Assembly: GCA_965277695.1 (NCBI GenBank)
Contig: CBDIDQ010000022.1
Coordinates: 5,432 to 69,431 of the forward strand
Origin: JABSOG01 sp965277695
GTDB taxonomy: Bacteria > Pseudomonadota > Gammaproteobacteria > Enterobacterales > Alteromonadaceae
Direction: 5' to 3'
DNA: 64,000 nucleotides
Made by a program: the position numbers and the translations under genes. The notes under the pieces are model-generated. The model was given only the letters and a program-made list of their open reading frames with translations, did not search any database and was not told the DNA's origin. Shown one piece after another: positions 25,910-34,500 of the stretch. How positions within the stretch are numbered: the stretch's first letter is position 1; every line of letters starts with the position of its first letter.

Positions 25910-27112
25910 ATGAAGCAAACGCTGAAACCGAATAAAATTATTTTCTTGCTGTTGTTGTCTACCTTGCTACTCAGTGCTTTGTTATTAACGGCTTGCACTC
26001 ATGATGGTGCGTCGGTAGTTGTGGTTAAAAAAGCGGATTTTAATGTCTCTGTCACTGCCAATGGGGAATTGGCCTCATCTAATACTGCATTTTTATCGCC
26101 GCCGAGTGTCAGCCAGATGTGGCGTTATAAACTGACCCATTTGGTGCCTGAGGGCAGTGTGGTTAAAAAAGGTCAATTAGTCGCCAGCTTTGAAAGCAAT
26201 ACCATTGCCGATAAGCACAGGCAAAAAACCGATTCGTTAACTACTGTGTCTAAAGAGCTAGAAAACCTGATCCTCACGCAAGATAAACAACAGCAAGACC
26301 TTAAAGTTCAACTGGCCCAGCGTGAGGTGAATTTGCGCAAAGCCACACGTAAAGTGTCGCAGATTAACCAAACCACCGCCGCCATCGAAGATAAAAAACT
26401 CCAGCTCGATTTACAAATTGCCAAACAGGATATGCAGCTTTATCAGGGCAAAGTTGAAGGGCTCAAATCCAAGTCGGCGCTGAACTTATCAATAAAACAG
26501 CGCGAACAACAATATCTTACTGCCGAGGTGGCAAAATTGGCGGCAGATTTGGCACGACTGCAAATTAAGGCACCCAAAGACGGCTTGTTTGTTTATGCGT
26601 CTAATTATGAAGGCGACAAATTTGCGGTGGGCGATACTTTGCATACCGGGCAAACGTTTGCGGAAATTCCCTCGCTGGCAAAAATGATCGTCAAAGCCAA
26701 GGTGCCAGAGCGTGACTTGGCTAGAGTCAAACAAGGCATGGCGGTTGAAATTGTGCTCGATGCCAACCCGCAAGTGATTTATCACGGTAAGCTAACTCGG
26801 TTGGGTTCGGTGATCAGAGAAAAGGCGAAAAACAATCCAGAAAAAGTGATAGATACCGAAATTGAAATTCTCGATCCGGCTCATGACATTATGCGTCCCG
26901 GGATGATTGCTCGATTGTCGATTGTGGTCGACAGTCACAAAGATGTGATTGTGTTACCGAGTCAGGCGATTAGTCGTAGTAATGGTGAGGCAACGGTGAA
27001 AATGAAATCTCTATTTGGTGAAGAAAATCGCCCGGTTAAAGTGCTGGCATTTGATGAGCAAACTACGGCATTAAGCGATGGTTTGGCGGTTGGCGATGAG
27101 GTGATTTTATGA
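25910..27112 (+). CDS. HlyD-family adaptor 2 (lipoprotein)
   Basis: A 400-residue adaptor starting right after the previous stop. The signal peptide ends in the lipobox LLTAC. Lipoyl halves are HLVPEGSVVKKGQLVASFES and IKAPKDGLFVYASNYEG, with a coiled-coil hairpin between (residues 95-200). The C-terminal barrel ends in VIVLPSQAISRSNGEATV. It belongs to the same family as its neighbours on both sides, which suggests duplication within the operon. Confidence 0.87.
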   Translation: MKQTLKPNKIIFLLLLSTLLLSALLLTACTHDGASVVVVKKADFNVSVTANGELASSNTAFLSPPSVSQMWRYKLTHLVPEGSVVKKGQLVASFESNTIADKHRQKTDSLTTVSKELENLILTQDKQQQDLKVQLAQREVNLRKATRKVSQINQTTAAIEDKKLQLDLQIAKQDMQLYQGKVEGLKSKSALNLSIKQREQQYLTAEVAKLAADLARLQIKAPKDGLFVYASNYEGDKFAVGDTLHTGQTFAEIPSLAKMIVKAKVPERDLARVKQGMAVEIVLDANPQVIYHGKLTRLGSVIREKAKNNPEKVIDTEIEILDPAHDIMRPGMIARLSIVVDSHKDVIVLPSQAISRSNGEATVKMKSLFGEENRPVKVLAFDEQTTALSDGLAVGDEVIL

Positions 27113-28296
27113 GGCTCTTTTTATTAGTGTTTTTGTGCATCACCTTAATAGCCTGCTCGGAAGCGCCATCTAATGGTTTTTTGACTGTGGGAGTTCAACA
27201 ACGCAGTTTGAAAATAGCGGTGCCTGCCAAAGGTGAAGTGATTGCTGCTCAGTCGACTGTTATGTCGGTGCCCGGACATGCCCATGGGACTCAAACGGTT
27301 TCTTGGTTACTGGCTGAAAATACGTTGGTTAAAAAGGGCGATGTGGTCGCCAAATTTGATGGCGAAACCTTTACCAGCAAACGCGAAAACACCTTGTTAG
27401 ATTTGGATTCGGCTGGATTAGAAACCAAAAACAAAACTCGGGTGATTGCGTCGGAAAAAGCTGATATTAAAAGCGATACTGTAGTGGTTGATAAAGAGAT
27501 TGTATTTTCTGACCAATTTAATATTGACGACCTGACGGTGTATTCCAAAAACGAGATCATTGATGCGCTGGATAATCGCCAGTATTTGTCGGCACGGCAA
27601 ACCTTTTTGGCGTGGAAGCTGGATAACTTTTCATTTAGTTCAGCCAATGAAATGGAATTGATGGAATTGAAAGCCCAACAGTTTCAGACCAAATTGGAGC
27701 AATATAATACTGCTTTGACTCAGCTTGAGGTGCTGGCTCCCCATGACGGCATTCTGATTTATGAAAAAAACTGGCGGGGCGAAAAGCCGCGTATCGGTCA
27801 GACCATGTGGCCGGGGCGTAAAATGGCCCGATTGCCTGAGTTGTCTGTGCTTAATGCGCGGTTGTTTGTGCTCGAAAGCGAGGCCGGTAATGTGCTCGTT
27901 GGCAATCCGGTTGAGGTGAGGCTGGATGCTCAGCCAGACAGAGTGTTTAAGGGTAAGGTCGAAAAAAAGGATAATATGGCCAAGACCATCAAAACGGGTA
28001 ATCCGGTGAAGTATTTTGAGATCACCGTGAAGATTGAAAACCCCGATTTAGCGCTGATCAAACCGGGTTACAAAGTCACTGCTATGGTACTGGGCGCAGA
28101 GCAAAACGATATTCTTACGATACCGTTACAAGCGGTGTTTAATGATGAGTCTGGCAGTTTTGTTTATGTCAAAAGCGCGGGCAAAACCCGTAAGCAAGCG
28201 GTGGTGCTGGGGATGAAAACCTTTGCTGAGGTGCAAATTACCGATGGGATCAGCGTAGGTGAGCAAATCGCGCTGTTTAAACCCACTATTCTTTAG
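27109..28296 (+). CDS. HlyD-family adaptor 3 (lipoprotein)
   Basis: A 395-residue adaptor overlapping the previous gene by four bases. The lipobox is LIAC. LLAENTLVKKGDVVAKFDGE and VLAPHDGILIYEKNWRGEKP are the lipoyl halves. In place of a long Gln-rich hairpin it has a shorter helical insert (residues 100-200). The C-terminal ILTIPLQAVFNDESGSFVYV is the usual membrane-proximal end. Three adaptor-type genes for one ABC system is unusual; they may form hetero-oligomers. Confidence 0.85.
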   Translation: MRLFLLVFLCITLIACSEAPSNGFLTVGVQQRSLKIAVPAKGEVIAAQSTVMSVPGHAHGTQTVSWLLAENTLVKKGDVVAKFDGETFTSKRENTLLDLDSAGLETKNKTRVIASEKADIKSDTVVVDKEIVFSDQFNIDDLTVYSKNEIIDALDNRQYLSARQTFLAWKLDNFSFSSANEMELMELKAQQFQTKLEQYNTALTQLEVLAPHDGILIYEKNWRGEKPRIGQTMWPGRKMARLPELSVLNARLFVLESEAGNVLVGNPVEVRLDAQPDRVFKGKVEKKDNMAKTIKTGNPVKYFEITVKIENPDLALIKPGYKVTAMVLGAEQNDILTIPLQAVFNDESGSFVYVKSAGKTRKQAVVLGMKTFAEVQITDGISVGEQIALFKPTIL

Positions 28297-28361
28297 GCTT
28301 CGCGAAATTAATAATGAATAATTAGGCTCCAATCAAATAGAGTTACAATTGATTCATCAAA

Positions 28362-28437
28362 AACGCGAATGAATTCGCGTCTACGGTGCATCAGTTCTGC
28401 CGTAGACGAGGTTTCAACCTCGTTAATGTTGAAGGAT
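28362..28437. repeat. Three-hairpin palindromic repeat, family B, copy 3
   Basis: ACGCGAATGAATTCGCGT, GTCTACGG...CCGTAGAC and GAGGTTTCAACCTC in a row, same orientation as at 5.5 kb. The copy is bracketed by GTTACAATT (28343-28351) and AATTGTAAC (about 28438-28446), an outer inverted repeat that may mark the whole unit. Confidence 0.85.
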
Positions 28438-28490
28438 AATTGTAACCTTAATTTGTTCTATATGGTCAGAGTCAATAATTATAACTATTC

Positions 28491-28668
28491 AGCTTGTGGA
28501 TAATTAGACCTTAGGAATGAATATTGTGAATGTCTTAAGGGGTTGACGGGCTTTTCAAGTCACTGGAGCGCTCCGTGCTTCCGTGTCTCCGTGGTGAGTG
28601 CTTTTGATTGTAAAGAACGAAGCGCTCCAGATACCTGAACAGCCCATCTGCCCGCATAACGGTAGTGC
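28491..28668 (+). repeat. Long hairpin repeat, family A, copy 2 (internally deleted)
   Basis: The left flank (AGCTTGTGGATAATTAGA...), right arm and right flank (ATACCTGAACAGCCCATCTG) match the copy at 2.3 kb almost base for base, but the left inner arm with CCACGGAGACACGGAG is gone. The remaining 68-base core runs from CTGGAGCG at 28563 to CGCTCCAG at 28630. With the neighbouring three-hairpin repeat it separates the ABC permease gene from its adaptor genes. Confidence 0.85.
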
Positions 28669-28760
28669 TAAAAGAAAAAGCTTGCATACTGGCGAGTCGC
28701 GGGATTTGGTTATTTATTATTTTCCAATCCTTTTAGGTTAAAACACTTTAGGTCAGAACA

Positions 28761-29996
28761 ATGAAAATAAAAGAAACTTTATTCCAGGCGGTCGATGAAC
28801 TGGCTCGCCACAAGCTGCGCACTTTGCTGACCTTGTTGGGTATGATATTTGGTGTTGGCGCAGTTAATGCCATGCTCAATATTGGCAGTGGTGCTGAACA
28901 AGAAGCGTTGCGTTTGATTGATACCATGGGAGTGCGCAACCTGATTGTTCAAAGCCGGACGTATGATAAAGCTGAGCTTAAAGAGATTCGCAAGCACTCC
29001 ATTGGACTGTCGTTACGGGACTTGCAGGCGGCTCAAGTAACGCTGCCGTTTATCGAAAAAAGTAGCGCGGAGAAGCAGGTTAAAACCTATTCGGTTTACT
29101 CTGCTAAAGGCGAGTCTAAATCGAAAGTGGTTGGTGTGACCACGGATTATTTCACCTTATCCAATCTCAATACTGAGCAAGGCCGGGTGTTGCAAGAAGA
29201 AGATAATCAACATTATTCGCAGGTCGCCGTATTGGGGGCTGTTGCGGCATTAAAGCTTTTTCCTGAGGGTAAGGCGGTGGGGCAAAAGCTTAAAGTGAAT
29301 CATTTATGGCTGGAAGTGGTGGGGGTATTACAATCGCCTAATTTGTCGAAAAAAGAGTTTCAGGGGGTTAAACTCGGAGGTGAATCTGACAGTATTTTCT
29401 TGCCATTAAATACCGTGGCCAAACGCTTGAATGTTGAAGCCTTGGGGTCTGAAATTGATTCATTCAGAGTACGCATTGATAAAGACGTCAGTCAGGTGAT
29501 GGCGGCGAAAGCCTTGACCCATCTGCTGAAAAAACGCCATGGTGAGCTGGATGATTTTAATATTCTCATTCCCTCGGCGTTGCTGGCACAACACAAGCAA
29601 ACCCAGAATATCTTTAATATCGTGATGGCGTCGGTGGCCGGGATTTCATTGTTGGTTGGTGGCATTGGTATTATGAACATCATGTTAGCAACGATATTGG
29701 AGCGCACTAAAGAGATTGGCTTGTATCGCGCAGTAGGCGCGACTCGGGCAAATATCATGCATCAGTTTTTGATGGAGAGCTTTGTGATCTCTTTGCTCGG
29801 CGGCATATTAGGTGTGGTGTTTGGTTTAATACTCTCAGAAGCGATAGCCTTGTATTCTGGCTGGCCACTGGTCTGGTCGATGACGGCAATTGTGTCATCC
29901 TTGGTGATCTGCATGATCATCGGCATTTTGTTTGGGGTTTATCCGGCGAAAAAAGCCTCTCGGTTAGATCCGATTGCGGCACTTCATGCGGATTGA
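28761..29996 (+). CDS. MacB-like ABC transporter permease (FtsX family)
   Basis: A 411-residue permease with one membrane segment at the N-terminus (HKLRTLLTLLGMIFGVGAVN), a periplasmic domain (about residues 45-285), and three membrane segments at the C-terminus. The conserved GGIGIMNIMLATILERTKEI and GLYRAVGATRANI are FtsX-domain motifs. It completes the ABC export system with the ATPase at 24.3 kb. Unlike MacB, the ATPase is a separate protein. Exported substrate unknown (peptide, lipoprotein or drug). The stop codon overlaps the next gene. Confidence 0.9.
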   Translation: MKIKETLFQAVDELARHKLRTLLTLLGMIFGVGAVNAMLNIGSGAEQEALRLIDTMGVRNLIVQSRTYDKAELKEIRKHSIGLSLRDLQAAQVTLPFIEKSSAEKQVKTYSVYSAKGESKSKVVGVTTDYFTLSNLNTEQGRVLQEEDNQHYSQVAVLGAVAALKLFPEGKAVGQKLKVNHLWLEVVGVLQSPNLSKKEFQGVKLGGESDSIFLPLNTVAKRLNVEALGSEIDSFRVRIDKDVSQVMAAKALTHLLKKRHGELDDFNILIPSALLAQHKQTQNIFNIVMASVAGISLLVGGIGIMNIMLATILERTKEIGLYRAVGATRANIMHQFLMESFVISLLGGILGVVFGLILSEAIALYSGWPLVWSMTAIVSSLVICMIIGILFGVYPAKKASRLDPIAALHAD

Positions 29997-30304
29997 TGAT
30001 GATGAATGAAAAAGACCTTATCGCGCGAGATCTACAGCGAGATATTTGGCAAGAAACGCTGGATGCTGTCAATGATATAAAAGCGGGAAAAGTGGGGCAT
30101 GTAGAAACGATAGAGTTGTTGCCAGTGGTTGAGGCCCGACAAAAAGTGGGTTTGTCACAATCCCGTTTTGCAGAGCTTTTGGGTGTCTCAGTCAGAACAT
30201 TACAGGATTGGGAGCAGGGTCGTCGTCAACCCAGCCGGGCTGCTGTATCTTTGATTCAAATTGCCAAACAGCGCCCTGATGTATTGCGTGAGGTATTTGG
30301 TTAA
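29996..30304 (+). CDS. XRE-type HTH regulator, orphan antitoxin-like
   Basis: A 102-residue protein. The C-terminal half is an XRE helix-turn-helix (ARQKVGLSQSRFAELLGVSV then RTLQDWEQGRRQPSRAA). The N-terminal half (MNEKDLIARDLQRDIWQETL) is typical of HigA/NadS-like antitoxins, which normally follow a RelE-family toxin gene. No toxin gene is present: the ATG at 29996 overlaps the permease stop (TGATG) so it is coupled to the ABC operon instead. It may have become a regulator of that operon. Confidence 0.82.
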   Translation: MMMNEKDLIARDLQRDIWQETLDAVNDIKAGKVGHVETIELLPVVEARQKVGLSQSRFAELLGVSVRTLQDWEQGRRQPSRAAVSLIQIAKQRPDVLREVFG

Positions 30305-30307
30305 TCG

Positions 30308-31081
30308 CTAAATATTTTCTAGGGCTTTGACTTTATCAATTGCCTTAGTTAATTTTTGCTTCTGTTCATCAGTCCATTGAAACTCATTAATGCCTGGTAC
30401 AGGTGCGGATGCCACTGCTTGCCCTGTTGCCAGCAGATGTGCTAATTCGGCCTTTTGCTGTTGAGTGAGCGCTTTACCGGTATCATTTGGCGTTGTGCTT
30501 TGTTGCATGTTCATGATTAAGCCTCTGTCTAATATGGCATTCACAATATTATCATAATTATAGTCTGGTTCACCAATATTGGATTTACCAGTGGTGAAAT
30601 CAACAAATTTGACAATATCACTGGTGAAATAATCAAGCTGTGCTGCCGATACTATCGCTTTTTGAATATTTCGATTGATGAGCCAACAACTGGCTGCATG
30701 GATATTGCCAGAGCCTGCAAATATGGATAGAACTGTATTTGTTGCTGGGCAACATAGTGATTTTTTCTGACCCGCATCAAATAGTATCTGGTTATTCGAT
30801 TTATCAATAATCATGAGGTTTACCTCATTTTTTCCATTAATATTTGTTGGCGGCAAGTTATCGGTGTCTAGGCTTTGATACCACCAAGCTTTCCACTTTG
30901 CGATCAGTGGACCATTTCCAGCCAAGACTAAAACCGTTTTGTTTCTGTCTGCTATTTTCTCGAATGAACAATCATCAACATATACCAAATAAGAATAGCT
31001 ATCAGACAGTGTTAGTCTCACGGACCAGCGAGTATCACTGGCAACTTGTTTGCTTAATTTGTCATATATAGTTGTGGTCAA
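30308..31081 (-). CDS. Hypothetical protein, 257 residues
   Basis: I do not recognise this protein with certainty. The only plausible start is TTG at 31081, supported by a GGAG ribosome site 9 bases upstream; no in-frame ATG precedes it. It is soluble, without a signal peptide. The first 170 residues are a globular alpha/beta domain with KTVLVLAGNGPLIAKWKAWW and LSIFAGSGNIHAASCWLINR, which vaguely recall proteasome-type Ntn-hydrolase strands. The tail is linker-like (TTPNDTGKALTQQQKAELA). It converges with the HTH gene with three bases between. The function is open. Confidence 0.6.
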   Translation of the reverse strand: MTTTIYDKLSKQVASDTRWSVRLTLSDSYSYLVYVDDCSFEKIADRNKTVLVLAGNGPLIAKWKAWWYQSLDTDNLPPTNINGKNEVNLMIIDKSNNQILFDAGQKKSLCCPATNTVLSIFAGSGNIHAASCWLINRNIQKAIVSAAQLDYFTSDIVKFVDFTTGKSNIGEPDYNYDNIVNAILDRGLIMNMQQSTTPNDTGKALTQQQKAELAHLLATGQAVASAPVPGINEFQWTDEQKQKLTKAIDKVKALENI

Positions 31082-31316
31082 ACTGTGGTAACTCCGTATG
31101 AATGATTATCGCACTGACTTCACGATAATCTTAACAGTTGAAACGATATAAATCTATTAGAATTTATTGACCATATTAGAAATAAAACTACAAGTAATAG
31201 ATGTTATGACCTAATCATGATAATTATTTTTTTAACTAAAACCCACACAGAGATCGCACCGAGGCAAAAAACTCGTTAAACTGATGGAAAATAACTCACT
31301 ACGCTTTTAAACCATC

Positions 31317-32810
31317 ATGACATCAACAATTCAGAACACCCCTTTCCCGCACTTTGACTGTAACAACAGCAGGATAGCCCTGATAGATGGCGATGCTAGT
31401 TTCACTTATGCTGAAGTCGATCAAGCCATCAACCGCTTTGCTAGCGGTTTATTAGGCGATAAAACAGATTTAAACGAAGAACGTATTGCCTTTTTTATGC
31501 CGGCTAGTGTTGATTATGTTACTGCGCTGCATGGCGTGTGGCGAGCAGGTGGCATTGCTGTGCCGCTTAATGTCGCCTCAGCGGTTGCTGAGCTGGAGCA
31601 TTATCTATCTTGCGCCAGCGTGACGCGAATTATCGCCAACAGTGAATATCAGCAGTCTTTGCGACCCTTATGTGATGCGATGAATATCGAACTATTATCG
31701 AGTCAAGAGATAATGGCTGATGAGGCGGGCGAATTGCCGACGATTGATGAAAACCGTCGAGCGATGATGTTGTTTACCAGCGGCACCACCAATAAACCCA
31801 AAGGCGTGGTCAGCACTCATAAAACCATTCACTCACAAATCACCACCTTGATTGAAGCTTGGCACTGGACTGAAGATGATAGCATTCCGCTGTTCCTGCC
31901 AATGCATCATATCCACGGCATTATCAATATCTTGAGTTGCGGTTTATGGGCGGGAGCAACGGTTCATTTGTTCAGCCGCTTTGATATCCCTAAAATTGTT
32001 GAACAGGTGAGTGCGGGCACTTATAACGTTTTCATGGCTGTTCCTACGATTTACGTCAAGCTTATTCAATATTTTGATACCCTTGAACCCGCCGAAGTGC
32101 AACCGATTTGCGCCGGGTTTAACGCGATGCGGCTGAATATTTCCGGCTCAGCGGCGTGTCCGGTGAAACTGTTTGAACAGTGGCGAACCTTGACCGGACA
32201 AGTTTTGCTGGAGCGTTATGGCATGACTGAAATCGGCATGGGTATTTCTAACCCTTACGACGGTCAAAGACGAGCAGGGCATGTCGGTCAACCGTTGCCG
32301 GGTGTTGAGGTGGCGTTGTTTGACGAGGACGATAAAGTCATCGACGCCGAAAATACCCCGGGTGAAATTCGCATTAAAGGCAATAACGTCTTTTTGCAAT
32401 ACTGGGATAATGAAAAAGCCACCACTGAAAGCTTTAAAGATGGCTGGTTCTGCACTGGTGATGTTGCGGTGATTGATGACGGTTATTATCGCATTATGGG
32501 TCGGGCATCCATTGATATTATCAAATCTGGTGGTTATAAGCTTTCTGCGCTCGAAATCGAAGGTACTTTGTTGACTCACGATGCGGTGAGTGAAGTCGCT
32601 GTCATCGGTGTTGAAGATGAAACCTGGGGTGAAGCGGTGATGGCTTATATCGCGGTGAAACCGGGCACTAGCCTTGAATACAGTGAGCTGAAAGCTTGGT
32701 GTCAGGGCAAAATGTCGGCTTATAAAATTCCTAAGGCGATTAAGATTGTTGAGGCTTTACCGAGGAATGCGATGGGTAAGGTGACTAAATCATTGTTGAA
32801 GCGGACATAG
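31317..32810 (+). CDS. AMP-forming acyl-CoA synthetase, malonyl-CoA synthetase (MatB)-like
   Basis: A 497-residue adenylate-forming ligase. The P-loop is LFTSGTTNKPKGVV, with A5 motif LERYGMTEIGMGISNP, A7 FCTGDVAVIDDGYYRIMGR and the catalytic Lys in PRNAMGKVTKSLLK. LPMHHIHGIINILSCGLWAG and GHVGQPLPGVEVALFDED closely resemble MatB/ACSF3 enzymes, which activate malonate or methylmalonate. Long-chain acyl-CoA ligases differ at these blocks. It stands alone, so the pathway is not shown by neighbours. Confidence 0.83.
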   Translation: MTSTIQNTPFPHFDCNNSRIALIDGDASFTYAEVDQAINRFASGLLGDKTDLNEERIAFFMPASVDYVTALHGVWRAGGIAVPLNVASAVAELEHYLSCASVTRIIANSEYQQSLRPLCDAMNIELLSSQEIMADEAGELPTIDENRRAMMLFTSGTTNKPKGVVSTHKTIHSQITTLIEAWHWTEDDSIPLFLPMHHIHGIINILSCGLWAGATVHLFSRFDIPKIVEQVSAGTYNVFMAVPTIYVKLIQYFDTLEPAEVQPICAGFNAMRLNISGSAACPVKLFEQWRTLTGQVLLERYGMTEIGMGISNPYDGQRRAGHVGQPLPGVEVALFDEDDKVIDAENTPGEIRIKGNNVFLQYWDNEKATTESFKDGWFCTGDVAVIDDGYYRIMGRASIDIIKSGGYKLSALEIEGTLLTHDAVSEVAVIGVEDETWGEAVMAYIAVKPGTSLEYSELKAWCQGKMSAYKIPKAIKIVEALPRNAMGKVTKSLLKRT

Positions 32811-32813
32811 TAG

Positions 32814-32993
32814 ATCACAATTAAAAGCGGTGATTCATATCGTGTTATTTACGTTGTTAAATTTTCTGAAGGGATTTATGTATTACATGCTTTCAAAAAG
32901 AAAACCAACGGAACAAGCAAGAAAGCATATACACCGGCTAAAACCAGATACAAATATTTGGAACAGTATAGAAGGGAGAATAAATTAAAGTAG
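32814..32993 (+). pseudogene. Remnant of a HigB/Gp49-like RelE-superfamily toxin (N-terminus lost)
   Basis: An open frame without a start codon encodes about 59 residues: SGDSYRVIYVVKFSEGIYVL, then HAFKKKTNGTSKKAYTPAKT and RYKYLEQYRRENKLK. This is the C-terminal half of phage Gp49-like/HigB toxins. The frame is cut by a TAG directly behind the acyl-CoA synthetase stop, so the first half is missing. The matching antitoxin-type gene follows at 33087. It therefore looks like a toxin-antitoxin locus whose toxin was deleted. Confidence 0.75.
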
Positions 32994-33086
32994 TTTTTAA
33001 ATGATTTGCTCATAAAATAATGGATTTATACTAAATTTCGTATATTATTAGCAAAGTAAAAATTAATTGTTTGTTTGGAGTCTGTT

Positions 33087-33398
33087 GTGGAATTTGTAAC
33101 CGTTAGTAATCCCTTTTTATCTTCCGATGATAAAAATGTCGCCATTGACAAGTACTATAGAGCACAGCTGATGGTGTCGATCCGTAATATTTTGTACGAG
33201 CGGGGATTAAATCAAAAAGCGGCGGCTGAGCTTTTGGGGATTAAGCAGCCAAGGGTGAGCGATATTATTAATGGTAAAGTCTCAGCTTGCTCTGTCGAAA
33301 AGTTGTTTTTGTATCTGTATAAATTGGGGGTTGAGCTTCAATTTGATTACAGCGAGGGGACATTTTATAGTCGTGTAACCCAGCAAAAGGTAGCTTAA
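33087..33398 (+). CDS. XRE-family antitoxin next to a decayed toxin
   Basis: A 103-residue protein starting at GTG 33087, with TGGAG 6 bases before it. The helix-turn-helix is GLNQKAAAELLGIKQPRVSD then IINGKVSACSVEKLF, the HigA/phage Gp49 partner type. The fragment upstream preserves only the toxin C-terminus, so this antitoxin is now an orphan. An inverted repeat TATACTAAATTTCGTATA near 33027-33044 lies in the region between remnant and antitoxin and may serve as its operator/promoter. Confidence 0.83.
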   Translation: MEFVTVSNPFLSSDDKNVAIDKYYRAQLMVSIRNILYERGLNQKAAAELLGIKQPRVSDIINGKVSACSVEKLFLYLYKLGVELQFDYSEGTFYSRVTQQKVA

Positions 33399-33433
33399 TC
33401 TCAGTCTCAACTGATTATTAGAAACTATAAATA

Positions 33434-33462
33434 AAAGGCCGTTAGTCATAACGGCCTTTTTT
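33434..33462 (+). terminator. Intrinsic terminator after the XRE antitoxin
   Basis: AAAAGGCCGTTAGTCATAACGGCCTTTTTT: GGCCGTTA pairs with TAACGGCC across a short loop and a T-run follows. It separates the antitoxin from the epimerase gene. Confidence 0.9.
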
Positions 33463-33508
33463 GTGTCAAGATATCGCCATTAGGAAGATAGATAACAAAG
33501 AGGTTTCA

Positions 33509-34489
33509 ATGAACGTTTTTATCACTGGCGCAACCGGGTTCTTGGGCACTAATTTGCTGCATTTATTGATTGAGCAAGGTGCTGATATCACAGCAGTTAA
33601 ACGCAAAAGCTCTAATATTGCACCATTCGAAGGGATGCCAATCACTTGGTTTGATGCCGATATACTGGATGCTCAGGGGTTGATGGCGGCTTGTCCGGAG
33701 CAGGTTGATGTTATTTTTCATGTCGCGGCTGACACCAGTATGTGGGCAAAAAATAACGAGCAGCAAACTCGGATTAATATTCAGGGCACCGCCAATATGA
33801 TTGATGTCGCTATTGGCAAAAAAGCCAAACGTTTTGTTCATACGTCGAGCATTGCTGCTTATGGTTCACATCAAACGACGATTAATGAATCAACCGCGCA
33901 AACCGGCGATCAGTGTTTTGCCAATTACTATCAAACCAAACATAACTCCGAAAAATTAGTTAAAGCTGCTGTGGCTGAGCGCGGGCTTGATGCGGTGATC
34001 CTCAATCCTTGCCATCTGGTTGGTCCCTGGGATTATCATAATTGGTCGCAAATGCTCACTTTGGTTGCGACTGAAAAGTTACCAGGCATTCCACCGGGGT
34101 TTGGCAGTTTTTGTCATATCAAAGAAGTGGCTAAAGCCCATATTACTGCTGCAACACAGGGCAAACGGGGTGAAAACTACATACTGTCAGGTGTCGACGC
34201 TTCATTTGTCGAATTCGTTGGCCTTATTGGTGAGGTGGTGGGTAAAAAAGTCGGCAAGAAGCCGATCCCTCATTGGTTATTAAAAATCGTCGGTAGTGTG
34301 TCGACATTTGTTGCTCGTTTCACCAATAAAGAACCTGATATGACCCCGGAGAAAGTATTTATTGTCAGCGAAGTGCTAAAAGTGGATAGCCAAAAAGCGC
34401 AAAACGAACTGGGTTATCGGGTTGATATTAGCCTCAAAACCATGCTGACGGATTGTTATCAGTGGATGCAGCAAAAGGGGTTGATTTAA
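33509..34489 (+). CDS. Extended SDR NAD-dependent epimerase/reductase
   Basis: A 326-residue extended short-chain dehydrogenase. The nucleotide motif MNVFITGATGFLGTNLLHLL is at the start, and the catalytic YxxxK is YYQTKHNSEK with Ser in FVHTSSIAAYG. LNPCHLVGPWDYHNW and the overall pattern resemble dihydroflavonol-4-reductase-like and sterol-dehydrogenase-like bacterial enzymes. The ATG at 33509 is chosen since the Rossmann motif starts there. It ends 11 bases before the helicase gene; whether the two form an operon is unclear. Substrate unknown. Confidence 0.85.
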   Translation: MNVFITGATGFLGTNLLHLLIEQGADITAVKRKSSNIAPFEGMPITWFDADILDAQGLMAACPEQVDVIFHVAADTSMWAKNNEQQTRINIQGTANMIDVAIGKKAKRFVHTSSIAAYGSHQTTINESTAQTGDQCFANYYQTKHNSEKLVKAAVAERGLDAVILNPCHLVGPWDYHNWSQMLTLVATEKLPGIPPGFGSFCHIKEVAKAHITAATQGKRGENYILSGVDASFVEFVGLIGEVVGKKVGKKPIPHWLLKIVGSVSTFVARFTNKEPDMTPEKVFIVSEVLKVDSQKAQNELGYRVDISLKTMLTDCYQWMQQKGLI

Positions 34490-34500
34490 CCTTTATCAAC

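Noticed and set aside
32811..33086. tRNA or small RNA in the gap after the acyl-CoA synthetase gene
   Set aside because: No cloverleaf; the gap is explained by the toxin remnant and an AT-rich promoter.
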